Source: an uncultured Treponema sp.
GTDB lineage: Bacteria; Spirochaetota; Spirochaetia; Treponematales; Treponemataceae
Length of the DNA stretch: 20,351 bases
Direction: 5' to 3'
NCBI GenBank assembly: GCA_937877515.1
Contig: CALFIX010000066.1
Coordinates: forward strand, 1 to 20,351
The position numbers and the translations under genes are program-made. The notes beneath the pieces are model-generated. The model was not told the origin of the DNA, searched no databases, and saw only the letters and a program-made list of their open reading frames with translations. Below are positions 15,016 through 20,351 of this stretch, piece by piece (the stretch's first letter is position 1; the number at the start of each line of letters is the position of its first letter).

Positions 15016-17040
15016 TTAGTATTCTTCACTAGAAGAACTTTTTTTATAGATACTTGCCTGACTGTTACGCTTTGTTGCAGTGTGAACTCCCGGTCGGGTA
15101 TGAGAAGAGCTTCTACCTCTGCCCCCCCTGGAACCATAACGGCTTTCAGAACCGCCTCGTTCTCCGCCAAAACTTCTGCGTCCGTAACTTCTTCTAGAAG
15201 TGCCGTCTCTTTCGCGTCCAAAGTCTCCACGAGAAGAAGAAACACTCTTAGAGTCTACATGAATGTGAGGAATACTTGAGTCATTTTTGGAAAGCTGTAA
15301 AGCTCTTTCTCCAGCTTCTTTGGGAAGAGTTAAAAGACAGAACTTGTCTGCCATATCAATGTCATCAACATCACGTTCCCTGATACGTAAAAGGCCTGCA
15401 AAAAATTCTGCAATACGGCGCGGATTATAACCGTCATGCCAGCCCATCTGAACATAAAGGCGAATTTGATTTTCTGAAAGTCTGGAACGGCCTCTTAAGC
15501 CTCTTTCTTCTCTGGAACCACGGTCACCTCTAACTGCACTTGGATTTATTTTTCCATAACGCTTTTTGCTTAAAGAAGAACCATAGGTTGCCGCAAGTAA
15601 AGAAGCAACAACTTCCTGTGCATTCTGACCTAAACAAAGTTCTTCTGCCATTTTATCAAATACAGGATCACCTTTTCTAAGATGAGGCACTTCATTTTCT
15701 TCTTCAGAAGAATCAGATTCTATTTCTGATGCAGAACTTTCATTAAGGCCAAGCTTTTCTCTAACTTCTTCAAAAAGTCTGGACTTTCTTGCCTCTAAAA
15801 CTTCTTCTACGCTGGGAACAGCACCTTCTAAAATTTCACCCTTTGCAGAACGCTTAACTGCACTCTTTAAATACTGTAGCTTTCTGCGGCTCTCTTCCGG
15901 GCGGACAAAAGTAAATGCCATGCCAGAAGAACCGGCTCTACCTGTACGGCCTATACGGTGTACATAAGTTGGTCCGTCAAATGGAAGGTCATAATTTACA
16001 ACGTGCGTAAGACCACCAATATCTATGCCACGAGCAGCGACGTCTGTTGCAACAAGAATGCGAACTCTCTTTGCCCTAAAGCGAGCTAAGATCTTTTCTC
16101 TCTGCCCCTGAGGAATATCTCCGTGTAACGCAGCAGAAAGATATCCTTTTTCTTCCAGTGCACGGCTTACATCATCTGCATCTGTTTTTTTCTGAACAAA
16201 TACAAGACCGTAAAAATCCTTTGAAATATCTATAAGACGAACCAAGGCTTCTATTTTTTCACTTTCACGAACAACCCAATATCTTTGTTCAATTAAAAGG
16301 GGTTCTTCATCATGACCTTCTTCTTCTACAATTTCGTAGTCCCCCATAAACTGGTCTGCAATACGTAAAATTGGCTTTGGAACAGTTGCACTAAAGAAGA
16401 GAACGCGGCAGTCAGAAGATGCTGATTCAAAAATATTTTCTATATCATCAACAAACCCCATGTCTAAAAGCTCATCGCCTTCATCTAAAATAAAATAATC
16501 TATGAGGCTTATATCCAGAACACCGCGTTCCATAAGGTCTTGAACACGACCGGGAGTACCAACAACAATTTCAACACCTCTTTTCAGCTGCCTGATTTGC
16601 TCTCCCATAGAAGAGCCTCCATACACAACAGCCGTACGGGGAAAGAGTCCGCTCGTAAAAGACGCCATTTCTGTAGCTGTCTGCATTGCAAGCTCACGGG
16701 TAGGCTCTAAAATTATAGCTCTAACATGGTCGCTCTGCTCCCTTAAACGCTGAACCAGCGGAAGTCCAAATGCAGCAGTTTTACCTGTACCTGTACGGGC
16801 ACGGGCTACGACATTTGCATCCCCATTTAAAAGACGGGGTATTGCTAATACTTGAATTGGAGAAGGATGAACAAAACCTTTTTTTTCTATAGCTTTTAGC
16901 GTTACAGAATCCAGTCCCAAATCTTCAAAGGAAATTTCATCAGAATCCTGACCGGCTAAAATGTCATTTTCTTTAGATTCAGAAAGCTCTAAAGACAGTT
17001 CTTCCCCGTTTGCAGGGTTAAGAGAAAATTGTTTTTCCAT
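15016..17040 (-). CDS. deaD: DEAD-box ATP-dependent RNA helicase (DeaD/CsdA type)
   Basis: This helicase unwinds RNA, with family roles in ribosome assembly and mRNA turnover, often at low temperature. The helicase core shows the Q motif (F38 to Q63), Walker A ARTGTGKT (81-88), motif II DEGD (186-189), SAT (217-219) and HRIGRTGR (361-368). Motif II reads DEGD instead of DEAD. A DbpA-like RNA-binding domain lies at about 520-592, then a low-complexity tail rich in Arg, Gly and Ser (about 593-674) with repeated GRR, RGG and SRG blocks. The chosen start gives 674 residues: its ATG at 17040 follows AGAGGA (17050-17055) by nine bases. An ATG seven codons upstream lies ahead of that site and has none of its own. 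A terminator follows the stop. Confidence 0.95.
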   Translation of the reverse strand: MEKQFSLNPANGEELSLELSESKENDILAGQDSDEISFEDLGLDSVTLKAIEKKGFVHPSPIQVLAIPRLLNGDANVVARARTGTGKTAAFGLPLVQRLREQSDHVRAIILEPTRELAMQTATEMASFTSGLFPRTAVVYGGSSMGEQIRQLKRGVEIVVGTPGRVQDLMERGVLDISLIDYFILDEGDELLDMGFVDDIENIFESASSDCRVLFFSATVPKPILRIADQFMGDYEIVEEEGHDEEPLLIEQRYWVVRESEKIEALVRLIDISKDFYGLVFVQKKTDADDVSRALEEKGYLSAALHGDIPQGQREKILARFRAKRVRILVATDVAARGIDIGGLTHVVNYDLPFDGPTYVHRIGRTGRAGSSGMAFTFVRPEESRRKLQYLKSAVKRSAKGEILEGAVPSVEEVLEARKSRLFEEVREKLGLNESSASEIESDSSEEENEVPHLRKGDPVFDKMAEELCLGQNAQEVVASLLAATYGSSLSKKRYGKINPSAVRGDRGSREERGLRGRSRLSENQIRLYVQMGWHDGYNPRRIAEFFAGLLRIRERDVDDIDMADKFCLLTLPKEAGERALQLSKNDSSIPHIHVDSKSVSSSRGDFGRERDGTSRRSYGRRSFGGERGGSESRYGSRGGRGRSSSHTRPGVHTATKRNSQASIYKKSSSSEEY

Positions 17041-17278
17041 AAATACGGTTCCTCTGTGCATTGCACAACAACATGAATGTTTAAAACCGCAAATATGTAA
17101 ACCTTTTAAGACACCCTTAATAAAAAAGAAGTCCTACCCCTTTACCTCTAAAAACGGATTTTATAACAGACATGTAAAATAATTGGTTAATTTTTCAAAC
17201 GGGCGTAGTCTATAAAATTTCCTTGCAAATTACAAGTAATTTTTTGTCTTTTTTGAATGCAAAAATAAATTTATTGGC
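17041..17278. promoter_or_regulatory. Divergent spacer between deaD and the beta-barrel gene
   Basis: On the minus strand TATAAA (17160-17165) is a possible -10 for deaD, implying a leader of roughly 115 bases. Near the end of that leader the palindrome TGTGC/GCACA (17055-17059, 17063-17067) overlaps the last base of the AGAGGA site, so folding there could affect deaD translation. On the plus strand TTAATT (17187-17192) with TATAAA (17211-17216) at 18 bases is one candidate promoter; TTGTCT (17244-17249) with TAAATT (17266-17271) at 16 bases is another, ending seven bases before the ATG. All are weak matches. Confidence 0.35.
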
Positions 17279-18712
17279 ATGAAAGTTTTAAAAGGTAAAA
17301 TAATTCTTCTACTTCTACATATTTTATTGGCTTTTCTTACTGCAGAAAAAACCTTTTCGCTTACATTCAGACAGTGCGACCTTTACAATAGCACAAATCT
17401 AAGCCTAGAAGAACTTGGAACAACTGCAGGCTGCTCTGTTCTTTTCTCTTTACCAAAAATCAACACTTCCATAAAACTAAATGGCTCCGTTACGGTAAAT
17501 AAAACTGAATACGCTTCATGGGAAGATTTATTTCTTTTACCGATTTCTTTCCTAAAAGAAAACAGCACGCTCCGTTACGGAAACAAAATAGATTTTTCTT
17601 TTTCAAAGCTGCCTTTTCAGACAGAAATTCTTTTAGGCACGCTTAGCTTTTCTAAGGCTTACAGCCGATTAAAAAGCCCGGAACTATCTCTAAAGGGAAG
17701 TCTTCATTCACCGTCTCAAATAGCTTTAGGCTTTGCGCCTCGCCTTCCATCCTATACTTCCAAAGAAAACCCTTTTTCAATTGCACTAGAACTTACCCCA
17801 AAAGAAAAATTAAAAAAAGTTCCAGCTTTACAAGCCAGCTATAATAATGACTGTACACTTTTTAGCCTTTATAAAATATTACCGCTTACCTTACAGAGCA
17901 CACCCCTAGACCTTAGCTATTCTGTAACGGGAGCCTATTTTTATCTTTCTAAAAACATTCCTTCTACATGGTATTTAAAACAGCCTTACTTTTTAAGCGG
18001 TAGCTATACAGCTTTAGAAGCAGAAACTTCTATTTCTACCCCGCATGCACGCCTTAGCTTTGCCTTGGGAATGCATGAAAGTCCTTTTTCACTTCCCAAA
18101 ATCTGGTTTAGAAGCGAAGATTCCCTCTTAATTGAAAATTTTACCTTAAACACATCTTTTTTTTATGCAGATAAGGGCATTATAACTTTAGACGGCTCTT
18201 ACATGCACACTCTTATGCAGGCTCAGATAAATCCGCAAGTAAAATTTTCAATAAATAAAAAATCAATACACACAGGCATCATTTTTGCTGCAGACTTTCT
18301 GGAAACCTCTGCACGGATTCCTGAAAATTATAAAAAATACTCCTGCAGCTCTAAAATCCTGATTCAGGAAAAAAAACTTTCCAAAAGCCTAGAAGGAACT
18401 GTAAAATATTCAACTCAGACAGACGAGGTTTCTTATGCAATAAATGCTGAATACAATAAAAAACTAGGCAAATTTAAAAGTAAATCAAAAGCTTACCTTT
18501 ATAAAACCTCAGAAAAAGAAAAATTAACCCTCACGCAGGAAATTACACCTCACAAAGGTTTTATTTCCGGTGCACAAGTTAGCCTTGTAAGTCAAAGGGA
18601 ACAGGAGTCAAACGAATGGCAATGTCAGAAGCTTACAGCCTCAGGTTCACTTAGAATTTCTTCAGGAAAGGCAAAAATCACAGGAAAACTTACATTTTTA
18701 GTAACATTTTAA
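17279..18712 (+). CDS. Predicted outer-membrane beta-barrel protein, uncharacterised
   Basis: I do not recognise the family. The 477-residue product begins with a clear signal peptide: basic MKVLKGK, a long Leu/Ile core (8-20) and a plausible cleavage after LTA at 20-22. No cysteine follows at the site, so it is not a lipoprotein. The mature part is built of alternating polar and hydrophobic residues rich in Ser, Thr, Tyr, Leu and Lys, with many short strand-like segments (for example near residues 205-260 and 395-477). It ends in FLVTF; a terminal phenylalanine is typical of proteins inserted by BamA. No other transmembrane helix is seen. An outer-membrane location is therefore likely, but channel, adhesin or structural role cannot be told. 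No Shine-Dalgarno precedes the ATG. It lies 99 bases before fusA with no terminator that I can see. Confidence 0.8.
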   Translation: MKVLKGKIILLLLHILLAFLTAEKTFSLTFRQCDLYNSTNLSLEELGTTAGCSVLFSLPKINTSIKLNGSVTVNKTEYASWEDLFLLPISFLKENSTLRYGNKIDFSFSKLPFQTEILLGTLSFSKAYSRLKSPELSLKGSLHSPSQIALGFAPRLPSYTSKENPFSIALELTPKEKLKKVPALQASYNNDCTLFSLYKILPLTLQSTPLDLSYSVTGAYFYLSKNIPSTWYLKQPYFLSGSYTALEAETSISTPHARLSFALGMHESPFSLPKIWFRSEDSLLIENFTLNTSFFYADKGIITLDGSYMHTLMQAQINPQVKFSINKKSIHTGIIFAADFLETSARIPENYKKYSCSSKILIQEKKLSKSLEGTVKYSTQTDEVSYAINAEYNKKLGKFKSKSKAYLYKTSEKEKLTLTQEITPHKGFISGAQVSLVSQREQESNEWQCQKLTASGSLRISSGKAKITGKLTFLVTF

Positions 18713-18811
18713 AGCAAATATTGTCATTTAAGGCATTTGAGTATTGAATTTTATTGACTTATCCATTAAACTACGGCGATTCTTATGAATTTTTTTTAGA
18801 GAGGTAGCAAT

Positions 18812-20351
18812 ATGGCTTTTGATATTACCAAAGTACGTAATATCGGTATCAGCGCCCACATTGACTCTGGTAAGACAACAACTTCAGAACGTATTTTGTT
18901 CTACTGTAACAAAATCCACCAGATTCACGAGGTGCACGGAAAAGACGGCGTAGGTGCCGTTATGGACTCAATGGAACTGGAACGTGAAAGAGGAATCACA
19001 ATTCAGTCAGCAGCAACTCAGGTTCAGTGGAAAGACACAACAATCAACCTAATAGACACTCCAGGCCACGTAGACTTTACTGTTGAAGTTGAACGCTCAC
19101 TTCGCGTTCTTGACGGTGCCATCTTAGTTCTTTGCGCCGTTGCTGGTGTTCAGTCTCAGTCAATTACAGTTGACCGCCAGTTAAAGAGATACCACGTACC
19201 TCGCATTGCATTCGTAAACAAATGTGACCGCCAGGGTGCTAATCCACTGCGCGTATGTCAGCAGCTTCGCGACAAGCTTGGTCTTAACGCATACATGGTA
19301 GAGCTTCCAATCGGTTTGGAAGACAAACTTCAGGGTGTTGTAGACCTCATTGCCATGAAGGCTTACTACTTTGAAGGACACGACGGTGAAGAAGTTCGTG
19401 TTGCAGAAATTCCTGCAGATATGCTTGAGCAGGCTCAGGAAAAGCGTGAAGTTCTTCTTGATGCAGCTAGTATGTTTGATGACACTCTCATGGAAGACAT
19501 CATGGAAAAAGGCTACGAGGGTGTTTCTGAAGAAAAAGTTATTGCAGCTATCCGTAAGGGTACTCTTGCAGAAAACTTTGTTGCAGTATTCTGTGGTTCA
19601 GCACACATGAACAAGGGTATTCAGCCAGTTCTTGACGGTGTTGTTCGCTATCTTCCTAACCCAACAGAAGTACACAACTACGCTCTTGATCTTGACAACA
19701 ACGAAACTCAGGTAGAAATTTTCAATACAGCAGACAAACCTTGTGTTGCTCTTGCATTCAAACTTGATGACGGTCAGTATGGTCAGTTAACTTATGTTCG
19801 TATCTACCAGGGTAAAATTACCAAGGGTGACGAACTCTTTAATACACGTGCACAGAAAAAGTTCAAGGTTGGACGTATTGTTCGTATGAACGCTGCTGCA
19901 ATGGAAGACATTAACGAAGGTATGCCAGGTGACATCATTGCTCTCTTTGGTGTTGACTGTGCTTCTGGAGACACATTCTGTGGTGGCGGTCTTAACTACG
20001 CTATGACAAGTATGTTCGTTCCAAACCCTGTTATCTCTGAAGCTATTACTCCAAAGAACAAGGCAGACGCTGCAAACATGTCTAAGGCTCTTAACCGCTT
20101 TACAAAGGAAGATCCAACATTCCAGACTTATGTTGACCCAGAGTCTAACCAGACAATTATTAAGGGTATGGGTGAGCTTCACCTTGCAGTTTATGTAGAA
20201 CGCATGAAGCGCGAATACAAGTGCGAAGTAGAAGTAAGCCAGCCAGAAGTAGCATACCGCGAATCTATTACAACACGTGCAGACTTTAACTACACACACA
20301 AAAAGCAGACTGGTGGTTCTGGTCAGTACGGTCGTGTTGCAGGCTTTATGG
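18812..20351 (+). CDS. fusA: Elongation factor G, spirochete spdEFG1-like (partial, runs off the right edge)
   Basis: EF-G is the GTPase that drives tRNA-mRNA translocation on the ribosome. The first 513 residues are present, about three quarters of a normal protein of about 690. G-domain motifs are complete: AHIDSGKT (15-22), DTPGH (82-86, with the catalytic histidine H86) and NKCD (136-139). Domain II and the start of the later domains follow, with the frame open to the window edge. The G-domain wording, such as KDGVGAVMDSMELE and VLCAVAGVQSQS, matches mitochondrial EFG1 more closely than E. coli EF-G, which fits the spdEFG1 lineage of spirochetes. The ATG follows a strong AGAGAGG Shine-Dalgarno (18798-18804). 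A TTGACT at 18754-18759 could be a -35 box, but no good -10 follows. GAA/GTT/CTT-rich codon use suggests high expression. Confidence 0.96.
   Translation, partial: MAFDITKVRNIGISAHIDSGKTTTSERILFYCNKIHQIHEVHGKDGVGAVMDSMELERERGITIQSAATQVQWKDTTINLIDTPGHVDFTVEVERSLRVLDGAILVLCAVAGVQSQSITVDRQLKRYHVPRIAFVNKCDRQGANPLRVCQQLRDKLGLNAYMVELPIGLEDKLQGVVDLIAMKAYYFEGHDGEEVRVAEIPADMLEQAQEKREVLLDAASMFDDTLMEDIMEKGYEGVSEEKVIAAIRKGTLAENFVAVFCGSAHMNKGIQPVLDGVVRYLPNPTEVHNYALDLDNNETQVEIFNTADKPCVALAFKLDDGQYGQLTYVRIYQGKITKGDELFNTRAQKKFKVGRIVRMNAAAMEDINEGMPGDIIALFGVDCASGDTFCGGGLNYAMTSMFVPNPVISEAITPKNKADAANMSKALNRFTKEDPTFQTYVDPESNQTIIKGMGELHLAVYVERMKREYKCEVEVSQPEVAYRESITTRADFNYTHKKQTGGSGQYGRVAGFM

Noticed and set aside
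14989..15279. A 96-codon plus-strand frame over the deaD 3' end
   Set aside because: It is the antisense of the Arg/Gly/Ser-rich deaD tail, and its composition follows from those repeats.
17041..17061. A seven-codon N-terminal extension of deaD
   Set aside because: The AGAGGA site lies between the two ATGs and serves the second one.
19787..20299. A 170-codon open frame on the minus strand
   Set aside because: It lies wholly within fusA, reads as a Cys/Val/Asn-rich antisense shadow and has no family likeness.

Overview
The window reads as a spirochete chromosome, most likely a host-associated Treponema. The reasons are an AT-rich base composition with a few GC-richer spots, an EF-G that resembles the spirochete spdEFG1/mitochondrial EFG1 lineage, a regulator architecture (pseudo-receiver, GHKL ATPase, cyclic-nucleotide domain) that I associate with this phylum, and a predicted outer-membrane beta-barrel protein with no recognisable proteobacterial relative. 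The genus is inferred. All genes found are ordinary chromosomal genes; there is no insertion sequence, prophage, CRISPR array, tRNA or rRNA.

Layout, left to right. ilvB (acetolactate synthase, +) converges on galK (galactokinase, -) with one bidirectional terminator between them. A 382-base divergent spacer separates galK from ppaC (CBS/DRTGG-regulated manganese pyrophosphatase, +) and holds promoters for both. ppaC ends in an intrinsic terminator, followed by a GC-rich array of small hairpins that runs into the stop codon of the convergent gene guaA (GMP synthase of the long, eukaryote-like class, -). Upstream of guaA is a tiny lipoprotein-like reading frame without a good start. Then come two + strand operons. 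The first is a pseudo-receiver/ATPase/cNMP-binding protein overlapping rqcH (ribosome quality control). The second is metF, metH and an unrecognised 318-residue gene, driven by a near-consensus promoter whose -10 box lies only 8 bases before the metF start codon. deaD (DEAD-box RNA helicase, -) converges on that operon. A divergent spacer leads to a secreted beta-barrel protein (+) and then to fusA (EF-G), which runs off the right edge.

How the genes work together. metF makes 5-methyltetrahydrofolate, which metH uses to methylate homocysteine. This MetH lacks the AdoMet-dependent reactivation domain, so a separate reactivating protein is expected. ppaC hydrolyses the pyrophosphate released by reactions such as that of GuaA. 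rqcH, deaD and fusA all act on the ribosome or on RNA, and ilvB and galK are stand-alone metabolic genes.

The most interesting items are the probable leaderless metF transcript with nested dyads over its promoter, the five-hairpin GC-rich element next to guaA, the truncated MetH with an unknown gene overlapping its stop codon, and the three-domain signalling protein translationally overlapped with rqcH. I see no clearly new multi-gene system; these are candidates for checking.
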